DNA from: Clostridia bacterium
GTDB lineage: Bacteria > Bacillota > Clostridia > Christensenellales > Aristaeellaceae
NCBI GenBank assembly: GCA_900754755.1
Contig: CAAEEC010000288.1
Location: 1-21,324, forward strand
Direction: 5' to 3'
DNA length: 21,324 nt
The notes under the pieces are model-generated. The model had not been told where the DNA came from, searched no databases, and was given only the letters and a program-made list of their open reading frames with translations. Shown piece by piece: positions 7,882-15,446 of this stretch (position 1 is its first letter; every line of letters begins with the position of its first letter). Made by a program: the position numbers and the translations under genes.

Positions 7882-9870
7882 TTGCAGAAAATCGGCGTTT
7901 TTGTCTGTTGGTGCGGCAGCAATATCGCGGCCACCGTGGACGTCAAGGCTGTGGCGGAAGCGGCCAGCCATGAGCCGGGCGTCGTATTCGCGACAGACTA
8001 TCAGTATATGTGCTCCGAAGGCGGCCAGGCGCGCATCCGCGAGGCCATTCGCGAATACGGCCTCACGGGCATCGTGATCTGCTCCTGCTCGCCGCGCATG
8101 CACGAGGCGACCTTCCGCAAGACGGCGCAGGCCGCGGGCCTGAACCCGTACATGGTGGAAATCGCCAACATCCGCGAGCAGTGCTCGTGGATCCACAGGG
8201 ATATGGCGGAGGGCACCGAAAAGGCGATCATCCTCGCCAAGGCCGCCATCGCCAAATTGCATCTCAACACGCCGCTCAAGGCCGGGGAGAGCCCGGTCGT
8301 CAAGCGCGCGCTGGTCATCGGCGGCGGCATCGCGGGCATTCAGACCGCGCTGGACATTGCCGACGCGGGCTACGAGGTGGACATCGTGGAAAAGACGCCC
8401 ACCATCGGCGGCAAAATGGCGCAGCTGGATAAGACGTTCCCCACGCTGGACTGCGCGGCCTGTATCCTCACCCCCAAAATGGTGGAAGCGGCGCAGAACG
8501 AAAAGATCCACCTGTACACCTGGAGCGAAGTGCAGTCTGTGAAGGGCTTTGTGGGCAATTTCACCGTGGAAATCCGCAAAAAGGCGCGCTATGTGGACGA
8601 GACCAAGTGCACCGGCTGCGGCCTGTGCATGGAAAAGTGCCCCTCGCGCAAGACCAAGAGCGAGTTCAACCTGGGCCTTTCCAACCGCACGGCCATCTAT
8701 ATCCCCTTTGCGCAGGCCATCCCGAACGTGCCGGTGATCGACACCGAGGCCTGCCTCAAATTCAAAACCGGCAAGTGCGGCATCTGCCAGAAGAACTGCG
8801 CCGCGGGCGCGATCGACTATGAGCAGAAGGACGAGATCATCACCCAGCAGTACGGCGCCATCGTGGCGGCCACGGGCTTCAACCCCATCTCGCTGGAGCG
8901 CTACGACGAATTCGCCTACAGCCAATCGCCGGACGTGATCACCAGCCTGGAACTGGAGCGCCTGATGAACGCGGCCGGCCCCACCAAGGGCGTGCTGCTG
9001 CGCCCCAGCGACCACGAGCACCCCAAGACGATCGTGTTCGTGCAGTGCGTGGGTTCGCGCGATACCACGGATTGCGGCAAACCCTACTGCTCCAAGATCT
9101 GCTGCATGTACACCGCCAAGCACGCGATGATGATCCGCGAAAAGTATCCGGATACAGACGTACACGTGTTCTATATCGACGTGCGCACCCCGGGCAAGAA
9201 CTTCGACGAGTTCTACCGCCGCGCGGTGGAGCAATACGGCGTGGATTATATCAAGGGCATGGTCGGCAAGGTCGTGCCGCACGACGGCAAGCTGCTGGTG
9301 CAGGGCAGCGATTTGATCGGCGGCGAGCAGATCAAGATCGACGCGGACCTGGTGGTGCTGGCCGCGGCCATCGAGCCGGATAAATCCGCCCGCCCGCTGG
9401 CCACGATGCTCACCGCCAGCATGGATACCAACGATTTCTTCACCGAGGCGCACCCGAAACTGCGCCCCGTGGAAAGCCCCACGGCCGGCGTGTTCCTCTC
9501 CGGCGTGTGCCAGGGCCCCAAGGACATTCCCGAAACCGTGGCCCAGGCGGGCGCGGCGGCGTCCAAGGTCATCGGCCTGTTGGCCAAGGACAAGCTGGTG
9601 GGCAATCCCTGCGTGGCGCATTCCAATGAATTGCTGTGCAACGGCTGCTCCACCTGCGAGAACGTCTGCCCGTATGGCGCGATCGAGTATATCGATAAGG
9701 AAATCAACGACCACGGCCGGCGCGAAGTGCGGCGCATCGCCCTGGTGAACGAGGCCGTGTGCCAGGGCTGCGGCGCGTGTACCGTGGCCTGCCCGTCCGG
9801 CGCAATGGATCTGAAGGGCTTCAGCAACCAGCAAATCATGGCGGAGGTAGACGCGATATGCAAGCCGTAA
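7882..9870 (+). CDS. hdrA: HdrA-like FAD/iron-sulfur electron-bifurcating subunit
   Basis: About 662 residues, typical for HdrA. The N-terminal domain starts KIGVFVCWCGSN. The FAD-binding Rossmann motif is VIGGGIAGIQ (GGG from residue 147). An inserted ferredoxin motif CTGCGLCMEKCP lies at C243-C253, followed by further cysteines in CGICQKNC. The C-terminus has two more ferredoxin sites: CNGCSTCENVCP (C586-C596) and CQGCGACTVACP (C627-C637). In methanogen HdrABC-MvhAGD the HdrA flavin splits electron pairs between ferredoxin and HdrB. The donor here would be FlxABCD through the MvhD-like protein encoded next. The start is probably TTG 7882 (GTG 7873 and ATG 7816 also in frame). The gene overlaps flxD by 13 bases. 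Whether this copy truly bifurcates cannot be read from motifs alone. Confidence 0.92.
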   Translation: MQKIGVFVCWCGSNIAATVDVKAVAEAASHEPGVVFATDYQYMCSEGGQARIREAIREYGLTGIVICSCSPRMHEATFRKTAQAAGLNPYMVEIANIREQCSWIHRDMAEGTEKAIILAKAAIAKLHLNTPLKAGESPVVKRALVIGGGIAGIQTALDIADAGYEVDIVEKTPTIGGKMAQLDKTFPTLDCAACILTPKMVEAAQNEKIHLYTWSEVQSVKGFVGNFTVEIRKKARYVDETKCTGCGLCMEKCPSRKTKSEFNLGLSNRTAIYIPFAQAIPNVPVIDTEACLKFKTGKCGICQKNCAAGAIDYEQKDEIITQQYGAIVAATGFNPISLERYDEFAYSQSPDVITSLELERLMNAAGPTKGVLLRPSDHEHPKTIVFVQCVGSRDTTDCGKPYCSKICCMYTAKHAMMIREKYPDTDVHVFYIDVRTPGKNFDEFYRRAVEQYGVDYIKGMVGKVVPHDGKLLVQGSDLIGGEQIKIDADLVVLAAAIEPDKSARPLATMLTASMDTNDFFTEAHPKLRPVESPTAGVFLSGVCQGPKDIPETVAQAGAAASKVIGLLAKDKLVGNPCVAHSNELLCNGCSTCENVCPYGAIEYIDKEINDHGRREVRRIALVNEAVCQGCGACTVACPSGAMDLKGFSNQQIMAEVDAICKP

Positions 9871-10304
9871 CCGAGAAAAAACCCTTCACGCCGCTGATCG
9901 TGGCGTTCTGCTGCAACTGGTGCAGCTACGCGGGCGCGGATCTGGCCGGCACCAGCCGCCTGAGCTACCCCGCAAACGTGAAAATCATCCGCGTGCCGTG
10001 CTCCTGCCGCGTGAATCCGCTGTTCATCCTGCGCGCGTTCCAGCGCGGGGCCGACGGCGTGATCCTGTGCGGTTGCCACCCGGGCGACTGCCACTATTCC
10101 ACCGGCAATTACTACACGCGCCGCCGCATGACCCTCCTGTTCAGCATGCTCGATTACCTGGGCATCGAACGCGAGCGCACCCGGGTGGAGTGGGTGTCCG
10201 CGGCGGAAGGCACCAAGTTCGCGGCTACGATGAACGATTTTGTGCAGACGATTACCGAACTGGGCGAGAATGTGAAGTTGGGGGATCTGAGATGCAAGCA
10301 ATAG
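9858..10304 (+). CDS. flxD: MvhD/FlxD-like [2Fe-2S] electron-transfer subunit
   Basis: A 148-residue MvhD-family protein. Conserved cysteines are C18/C19/C22 (FCCNWCSYAGAD), C48/C50 (VPCSC), C71/C73 and C78 (LCGCHPGDCHY). In methanogens MvhD links the NiFe hydrogenase to HdrA; in bacteria lacking Mvh the homologue FlxD links the NADH-oxidising Flx proteins to HdrA. No NiFe hydrogenase genes are nearby, so the FlxD role fits. ATG 9858 lies within the last codons of hdrA (13-base overlap) with GGAGGT at 9843-9848 as RBS, indicating coupled translation. It overlaps flxC by 13 bases as well. Confidence 0.9.
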   Translation: MQAVTEKKPFTPLIVAFCCNWCSYAGADLAGTSRLSYPANVKIIRVPCSCRVNPLFILRAFQRGADGVILCGCHPGDCHYSTGNYYTRRRMTLLFSMLDYLGIERERTRVEWVSAAEGTKFAATMNDFVQTITELGENVKLGDLRCKQ

Positions 10305-11275
10305 TGGATCAAATCAAGGCCAAGGCGCAGGATCTGCTTGCCGCCGGCACGGTAGACCGCGTGCTGGGCTGGGAAGCGGGCGAGCTGGCGTACGACCGCA
10401 CCCCGGCCGTATTCGGCCCGGCGGAAGCGCTGGACGGCCTGAAATACGACCTTTTCTGCGCCGCGAACCTTTCGAAATACCTGATCGCGGAAACCAAAAA
10501 AGAAGGAAAAGTGCTCGCGCTGCTCAAGCCGTGCGACACCTACAGCTTCAACCAGTTGCTGCACGAGCACCGCATCCGCCGCGAAGGCGTGTATGTGCTG
10601 GGCATCCCCTGCCGCGGCAAGATCGACGTGCGCAAGCTCACGGCCATGGGCATGGAGGGCATCACCGGCGTGGAAGACGATGGCACAACGCTCACCGTGC
10701 ACACGCTCTATGGCGACCACACCTGCCCGCGCGAAGAAGCGCTGCTCGAGCGCTGCCTGTGCTGCAAGGGCAAGGAACACAAGGCGTTCGACGAAGTGAT
10801 CGCCGATCCCGAGCCCTATACCGAGCCGGATCGCGACCGCTTCTCCATGGTGAGCAAGCTGGAAGCCATGTCCCCGCAGGAGCGCTTCGCGTTCTGGCAG
10901 GGCGAGCTTTCCAAGTGCATCCGCTGCAACGCCTGCCGCAACGTGTGCCCCGCCTGCTCGTGCCTGAACTGCGTGTTCGACAACCCCGCCTCCGGCGTGA
11001 GCGGCAAGGCGAACGTGGACCCGTTTGAGGAGCAGCTGTTCCACATCATCCGCGCGTTCCACGTGGCAGGCCGCTGCACGGATTGCGGCGAGTGCAGCCG
11101 CGTTTGCCCGCAGGGCATCCCGCTGCATTTGCTCAACCGCAAATTTATCCAGGATATCAATCGCTTCTATGGCGAATACCAGGCGGGCGCGGATCCGGAT
11201 GCGCGCGGCCCGCTGACCAGTTACACGACCGGCGACGTGGAGCCGTCCGTCGTTTCCAAGGGAGGGGCGAAATGA
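10292..11275 (+). CDS. flxC: FlxC-like iron-sulfur protein with FrhB-like N-terminal region
   Basis: A 327-residue soluble protein. Residues 1-200 resemble the FrhB/coenzyme F420 hydrogenase beta-subunit type (LLKPCDTYSFNQLL, then VLGIPCRGKID and RCLCCKGKEH). The last third carries two ferredoxin motifs: CIRCNACRNVCP (C209-C219), followed by extra cysteines (CSCLNC), and CTDCGECSRVCP (C262-C272). In FlxABCD-HdrABC sets, FlxB and FlxC are the iron-sulfur proteins that pass electrons from the NADH-oxidising FlxA to FlxD. The label FlxC rather than FlxB is tentative. ATG 10292 overlaps flxD by 13 bases, and the stop overlaps the next start as ATGA. Confidence 0.78.
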   Translation: MQAIVDQIKAKAQDLLAAGTVDRVLGWEAGELAYDRTPAVFGPAEALDGLKYDLFCAANLSKYLIAETKKEGKVLALLKPCDTYSFNQLLHEHRIRREGVYVLGIPCRGKIDVRKLTAMGMEGITGVEDDGTTLTVHTLYGDHTCPREEALLERCLCCKGKEHKAFDEVIADPEPYTEPDRDRFSMVSKLEAMSPQERFAFWQGELSKCIRCNACRNVCPACSCLNCVFDNPASGVSGKANVDPFEEQLFHIIRAFHVAGRCTDCGECSRVCPQGIPLHLLNRKFIQDINRFYGEYQAGADPDARGPLTSYTTGDVEPSVVSKGGAK

Positions 11276-12291
11276 TGTATAAGCTGGCTATGAGCCGCGT
11301 GAGCGATCTGCTCGCCTCCTTCGGCAAAGTCATCGCGCCCATCGAGCGCGCGGAGCAGGTGAATTTCGGCGCCTGGAGCCCGGAGGAAACCCTGCGGCTG
11401 GACGTGCTGAAGACCGTGAACAGCGCCAAGGACGCGTTCTTCCCGCAATCGGAGGACATCGTACACTTCAAAATGGAAGGCAAGAACATCGCCATCGGCA
11501 TGCCGGAAAAGCCGGATGAGCCGTTCGTGCTCTTCGGCGCCCGCGCCTGCGACGTGCGCGCGCTGGACGTGCTGGATCGCGTGTTCCTTTCCGAGCCGGC
11601 CGACCCGGGCTATGCCGCGCGCCGCAAAAACGGCACCATCGTTTCCATCGCCTGCGCGCGCCCGGCGGAAACCTGCTTCTGCCACGCCTATGGCATCGAC
11701 GCGACCGCGCCGCAGGGCGACGTGGCCTGCTGGATCGACGGCGACACACTCTATTGGCAGCCGCAGAGCGAAAAGGGCCAGGCGCTGACGGAAACCGCCA
11801 AACCCTTCCTCGAAGAATGCCCCGATACCGCGGCGGACGCGGCCAAGCAGGCCATTCGCGAAATCCTCGACCGCCTGCCGCTCAAAGACCTCACGCTGGA
11901 CGGCTGGGGCGGCGACGTGCTGATGGAAAAGTTCAATTCCGAAAAGTGGGCGGATCTTTCCCGCGCCTGCCTGGGCTGCGGCGCGTGCACTTTCGTGTGC
12001 CCCACCTGCCAGTGCTACGACATCCGCGATTTCGATACCGGGCACGGCATCCAGCGCTACCGCTGCTGGGACAGCTGCATGTACAAGGACTTCACCATGA
12101 TGGCCAGCGGCACCCCGCGCCCGACGCAGCTCGAGCGCTACCGCCAGCGCTTCATGCACAAGCTGGTGTATTTCCCCGCCAACAACGACGGCATGTTCTC
12201 CTGCGTGGGCTGCGGCCGCTGCGTGGCGAAGTGCCCGGTTTCTTCCCACATCGTCAAGGTCATCAAGGCGCTTGGAGGTGACGCGAAATGA
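11272..12291 (+). CDS. flxB: FlxB-like iron-sulfur protein (AsrA-type)
   Basis: A 339-residue soluble protein resembling the anaerobic sulfite reductase subunit A type. The central block VLFGARACDVRALDVLD is typical of this group. Two ferredoxin motifs follow: CLGCGACTFVCP (C233-C243) with CQC just after, and CVGCGRCVAKCP (C311-C321). No siroheme-binding AsrC gene is present, so sulfite reduction is unlikely and the Flx assignment is preferred. The frame is open well upstream, but ATG 11272 forms an ATGA overlap with flxC, and GGGAGGGG at 11260-11267 is the RBS; ATG 11275 is an equally spaced alternative. The product should shuttle electrons between FlxA and the rest of the complex. Confidence 0.78.
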   Translation: MMYKLAMSRVSDLLASFGKVIAPIERAEQVNFGAWSPEETLRLDVLKTVNSAKDAFFPQSEDIVHFKMEGKNIAIGMPEKPDEPFVLFGARACDVRALDVLDRVFLSEPADPGYAARRKNGTIVSIACARPAETCFCHAYGIDATAPQGDVACWIDGDTLYWQPQSEKGQALTETAKPFLEECPDTAADAAKQAIREILDRLPLKDLTLDGWGGDVLMEKFNSEKWADLSRACLGCGACTFVCPTCQCYDIRDFDTGHGIQRYRCWDSCMYKDFTMMASGTPRPTQLERYRQRFMHKLVYFPANNDGMFSCVGCGRCVAKCPVSSHIVKVIKALGGDAK

Positions 12292-13115
12292 ACCAGAACG
12301 CATTGATTCCCATGCTGGGCGTCGTCACCGATATCCGACGCGACACGCCCGACGTTAAAACCTTCCGCGTGCAGGCCCTGGACGGCGGCAAGTGCTTTGA
12401 GCACATTCCCGGCCAGTGCGCCATGCTTTCCATCCCCGGGGTGGGCGAAGCCATGTTCTCCATCACTTCCTCGCCCACGGTGCGCGAATACCAGGAATTT
12501 TCCATCAAAAAGTGCGGTTGCCTCACCAGCTGGCTGCACCAGATGGACGTGGGCCAGCAGATCACCATCCGCGGCCCCTATGGCAACGGGTTCCCGGTGG
12601 AGGGCGACCTGAAGGGCAAGGATCTCATTTTCATCGCGGGCGGCATCGGCCTGGCGCCGCTGCGCTCGGTGATCAACTACGTGCGCGCCAACCGCGACAA
12701 TTATGGCACGGTGGACGTGGTGTATGGCGCGCGCTCGGCCGAAGACCTGGTGGACATCGACGAAATCCAGAACGAATGGACGAAAACGCCCGGCGTGAAC
12801 GTACACCTGACCATCGACCGCGCGCAGGAAGGCTGGGACGGGCATGTGGCCTTCGTGCCCGCCTTTGTGACGGAGCTGGGCTTCGATCCCAACAAAACGG
12901 TGCTGGTCTGCGGCCCGCCGGTTATGATCAAGTTCACGCTCAAGGCGCTGATGGAGCAGGGCTTTAAGCGCAACAACGTGTATACCACGATGGAACTGCG
13001 CATGAAGTGCGGCGTCGGCAAGTGCGGCCGCTGCAACATCGGCGACAAATACGTCTGCAAGGACGGCCCGGTATTCCGCTTTGACCAGTTGGACGAGCTG
13101 CCCAACGAATATTGA
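12288..13115 (+). CDS. flxA: FlxA-like NAD(P)H-flavin oxidoreductase (AsrB/PyrK/FNR family)
   Basis: A 275-residue ferredoxin-NADP reductase-fold protein. The N-terminal barrel for FAD is followed by the NAD-binding motif GGIGLAPLRS (from residue 118), VCGPPVM near residues 206-212, and a C-terminal [2Fe-2S] site C241/C246/C249/C257 (KCGVGKCGRC...C). This is the layout of AsrB and PyrK. In FlxABCD it is the NADH entry point. It follows flxB with an ATGA overlap and has GGAGGTGA as RBS. As the only pyridine-nucleotide enzyme in the hdr-flx set, it defines NADH (or NADPH) as the probable donor to HdrABC. Confidence 0.88.
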   Translation: MNQNALIPMLGVVTDIRRDTPDVKTFRVQALDGGKCFEHIPGQCAMLSIPGVGEAMFSITSSPTVREYQEFSIKKCGCLTSWLHQMDVGQQITIRGPYGNGFPVEGDLKGKDLIFIAGGIGLAPLRSVINYVRANRDNYGTVDVVYGARSAEDLVDIDEIQNEWTKTPGVNVHLTIDRAQEGWDGHVAFVPAFVTELGFDPNKTVLVCGPPVMIKFTLKALMEQGFKRNNVYTTMELRMKCGVGKCGRCNIGDKYVCKDGPVFRFDQLDELPNEY

Positions 13116-13130
13116 CGGGGGAGAAAAGAC

Positions 13131-13805
13131 ATGAGCGAAATGGTAAACGTATTCCTGTTCGGCAAGAAATACTCTGTGCCGTCAAACCTCACGATTATGC
13201 GCGCCATGGAATATGCCGGCTATCAGCTCGTGCGCGGCTGCGGTTGCCGGAACGGCTTCTGCGGCGCCTGCGCGACGCTATACCGCATCAAGGGCGACCG
13301 GCAGCTGAAAGTGGCGCTCGCCTGCCAGACCAAGGTGGAAAACGACATGTACGTGGCCACCCTGCCATTCTTCCCGCTGGTAAAGGAAGTGTATGACATC
13401 AACAAGGTGCGGCCGGACGAGCAGATCATGATGCAGCTGTACCCGGAAATCTACAACTGCATCGGCTGCAACGCCTGCACCAAGGCTTGCCCGCAGGGCC
13501 TGAACGTGATGCAATATATCGCCTACGCGCAGCGCGGCGAATACGCCAAGTGCGCGGAAGAATCCTTCGATTGCGTGATGTGCGGCATCTGCTCCTCGCG
13601 CTGCCCCGCGCAGATCTCCCATCCGCAGGTCGCGATGCTGGCGCGCCGCCTGAACGGCAAGTACATCGCGCCCGAGGCCAAGCACCTCACCGAGCGCGTG
13701 CGCGAGATCAGCGAGGGCGAGTTCAACCAGCTGCTCGAAGACGTGATGCAAAAGCCGGTCGAAGAGCTGAAAGAGCTGTACAACCACAGGGACATCGAAA
13801 AGTAA
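13131..13805 (+). CDS. Fumarate reductase iron-sulfur subunit (FrdB/TfrB N-terminal-like)
   Basis: A 224-residue protein built like SdhB/FrdB. The N-terminal ferredoxin fold has a [2Fe-2S] set C39, C44, C47 and C65 (plus C37). The helical C-terminal half has CIGCNACTKACP (C110-C120) and CVMCGICSSRCP (C148-C158). Both C-terminal sets have four regularly spaced cysteines, suggesting two [4Fe-4S] clusters rather than the [4Fe-4S] plus [3Fe-4S] of quinone-linked enzymes. It lacks the CCG domains fused to this module in archaeal TfrB; separate CCG domains are supplied here by HdrB. No cytochrome b or membrane anchor gene follows. It starts 15 bases after flxA with GGGGGAGA as RBS, and the flavoprotein gene follows after 12 bases. 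It should wire electrons into the FrdA-like subunit. Confidence 0.85.
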   Translation: MSEMVNVFLFGKKYSVPSNLTIMRAMEYAGYQLVRGCGCRNGFCGACATLYRIKGDRQLKVALACQTKVENDMYVATLPFFPLVKEVYDINKVRPDEQIMMQLYPEIYNCIGCNACTKACPQGLNVMQYIAYAQRGEYAKCAEESFDCVMCGICSSRCPAQISHPQVAMLARRLNGKYIAPEAKHLTERVREISEGEFNQLLEDVMQKPVEELKELYNHRDIEK

Positions 13806-13817
13806 GGGGGCGCAAGC

Positions 13818-15416
13818 ATGTTTACACCGGAAATGCTGGAATCCTTGAAGAAGGTCGAAGCCAACCGCAGCGCAAACATCGCGCTTGAGCCGCGGCGCAT
13901 GACCGCAGAAGAAAAGGACGCGCTCCTGGCGCAGTTCCATCCCGATTATAAGACCGAGAGCTTTGAGGCGCTCAAAGTCGGCCCCAACAAGGGCGATAAA
14001 GTGCCGCACGAACTGGCCGCCCTGTTGCAGGGCAACAGCCGCGTGCTGGGCCTGGATCTGGACCTCAACGCGCCGGATTACGACGTGGACGTGCTCGTGA
14101 TCGGCGGCGGCGGCGCGGGCGCTTCCGCGGCCATCGAGGCCGACGAGGCGGGCGCCAAGGTGATGATCGCCACCAAGCTGCGCCTGGGCGACGCGAACAC
14201 CATGATGGCCGAAGGCGGCATCCAGGCGGCGGACAAGCCCAACGATTCCCCTGCCATCCACTATCTGGACGCGATGGGCGGCGGGCACTATGCCAACGTG
14301 CCGGAGCTTTTGCGCAAGCTGGTGATGGACGCGCCGGGCGCGATCCAGTGGCTGAACCAGCTGGGCGTGGAATTCGATAAGGCGCCCGACGGCACCATGA
14401 TCACCACGCACGGCGGCGGCACTTCGCGCAAGCGCATGCACGCGGCGGCGGACTATTCCGGCGCGGAAATCATGCGCACCCTGCGCGACGAAGTGCTCAA
14501 CCGCGGCATCCCGGTGGTGGACTTCACCGCCGCCATCGAGCTGATTCTGGACGACGAGGGCAAGGCCGCGGGCGCGGTGCTGCTCAACATGGAAACCGGC
14601 GAGCACCTCATCGCGCGCGCCAAGACCGTGATCATCGCCACGGGCGGCGCGGGCCGGCTGCACTACCAGGGCTTCCCCACCTCGAACCACTATGGCGCGA
14701 CGGCGGACGGCCTGATCCTGGGCTACCGCGCGGGCGCGCAGCTGCTCTACGCGGACACCCTGCAGTACCATCCCACCGGCGCGGCCTATCCGGAGCAGAT
14801 CTTCGGCGCGCTGGTCACGGAGAAGGTGCGCTCCATGGGCGCGAAGCTGATCAACAAGGACGGCCAGGCCTTCATGCACCCGCTGGAGACCCGCGACGTG
14901 GCCGCCGCCTCGATCATCCGCGAATGCAAGGAGCGCGGCGAAGGCGTGTCCACCGGCGAGGGCGAGGGCGTGTGGCTCGATACCCCGATGATCGACCAGA
15001 TCCACGGCGAGGGCACGCTGGAAAAGCGCCTGCCGGGCATGCTGCGCATGTATTCGAAGTATGATATCGATATCCGCAAGGTGCCGATCGTCGTGTACCC
15101 CACGCTGCACTACCAGAACGGCGGCCTGAAGATCACGCCCGACGGCATGACGGCCGTATCCGGCCTGTTCGTGGCGGGCGAGGCCGTGGGCGGCATCCAT
15201 GGGCGCAACCGCCTGATGGGCAACTCCCTGCTGGACGTGATCGTGTTCGGCCGCAACGCGGGCCAGCACGCCGCCGCGCACGCCAAGACCGTCAAGCTCG
15301 GCGCGCCCACGCTCCAGCATGTGGAAAAATTCGCCAAGGAACTCGCGGACGCGGGCATCGATACCCACACCGCCTCCCCGCAGTTGCTGCCGGACTATCG
15401 CAACCACAAAAAATAA
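13818..15416 (+). CDS. Fumarate reductase flavoprotein subunit (soluble FrdA-like)
   Basis: A 532-residue FAD protein of the SDH/FRD family. FAD-binding GGGGAG starts at residue 96, after an N-terminal extension of about 90 residues. Residues expected for fumarate reduction are present: H318 (QYHPTG), T334-E335 (VTE), R359 (TRDVAAA), H431 (LHYQNGG) and R465 (HGRNRLMGNS). The position of the covalent-FAD histidine (E. coli His44, SHTVAAEGG) is N127 (ANTMMAEGG), so FAD should be non-covalent. The chain ends about 67 residues after R465, so most of the usual C-terminal helical domain is absent. There is no signal peptide, heme motif or membrane segment, implying a cytoplasmic enzyme. Position after hdr-flx and with fumarase and mdh upstream supports fumarate to succinate. 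Another C4 or enoate substrate is possible. Confidence 0.86.
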   Translation: MFTPEMLESLKKVEANRSANIALEPRRMTAEEKDALLAQFHPDYKTESFEALKVGPNKGDKVPHELAALLQGNSRVLGLDLDLNAPDYDVDVLVIGGGGAGASAAIEADEAGAKVMIATKLRLGDANTMMAEGGIQAADKPNDSPAIHYLDAMGGGHYANVPELLRKLVMDAPGAIQWLNQLGVEFDKAPDGTMITTHGGGTSRKRMHAAADYSGAEIMRTLRDEVLNRGIPVVDFTAAIELILDDEGKAAGAVLLNMETGEHLIARAKTVIIATGGAGRLHYQGFPTSNHYGATADGLILGYRAGAQLLYADTLQYHPTGAAYPEQIFGALVTEKVRSMGAKLINKDGQAFMHPLETRDVAAASIIRECKERGEGVSTGEGEGVWLDTPMIDQIHGEGTLEKRLPGMLRMYSKYDIDIRKVPIVVYPTLHYQNGGLKITPDGMTAVSGLFVAGEAVGGIHGRNRLMGNSLLDVIVFGRNAGQHAAAHAKTVKLGAPTLQHVEKFAKELADAGIDTHTASPQLLPDYRNHKK

Positions 15417-15446
15417 ATTTATCATTCGGCTTAGGAGAGATTTTCT

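Noticed and set aside
7879..9834. Minus-strand open frame of about 650 codons opposite hdrA
   Set aside because: Low-complexity antisense translation without motifs, while hdrA has complete FAD and Fe-S motifs.
11272..13115. Anaerobic sulfite reductase (AsrAB) interpretation of the flxB/flxA-like pair
   Set aside because: No siroheme-containing AsrC is present, and the pair sits within a complete hdr-flx set with an MvhD-like protein.
13818..15416. L-aspartate oxidase (NadB) interpretation of the flavoprotein
   Set aside because: No NadA or NadC nearby, an FrdB-like gene is immediately upstream, and the missing C-terminal domain is not typical of NadB.
15417..15446. Possible promoter in the AT-rich gap before the transporter (TATCAT at 15420-15425)
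   Set aside because: No -35-like hexamer at 16-18 bases upstream; the gap is too short and read-through from the frdA-like gene is the simpler explanation.
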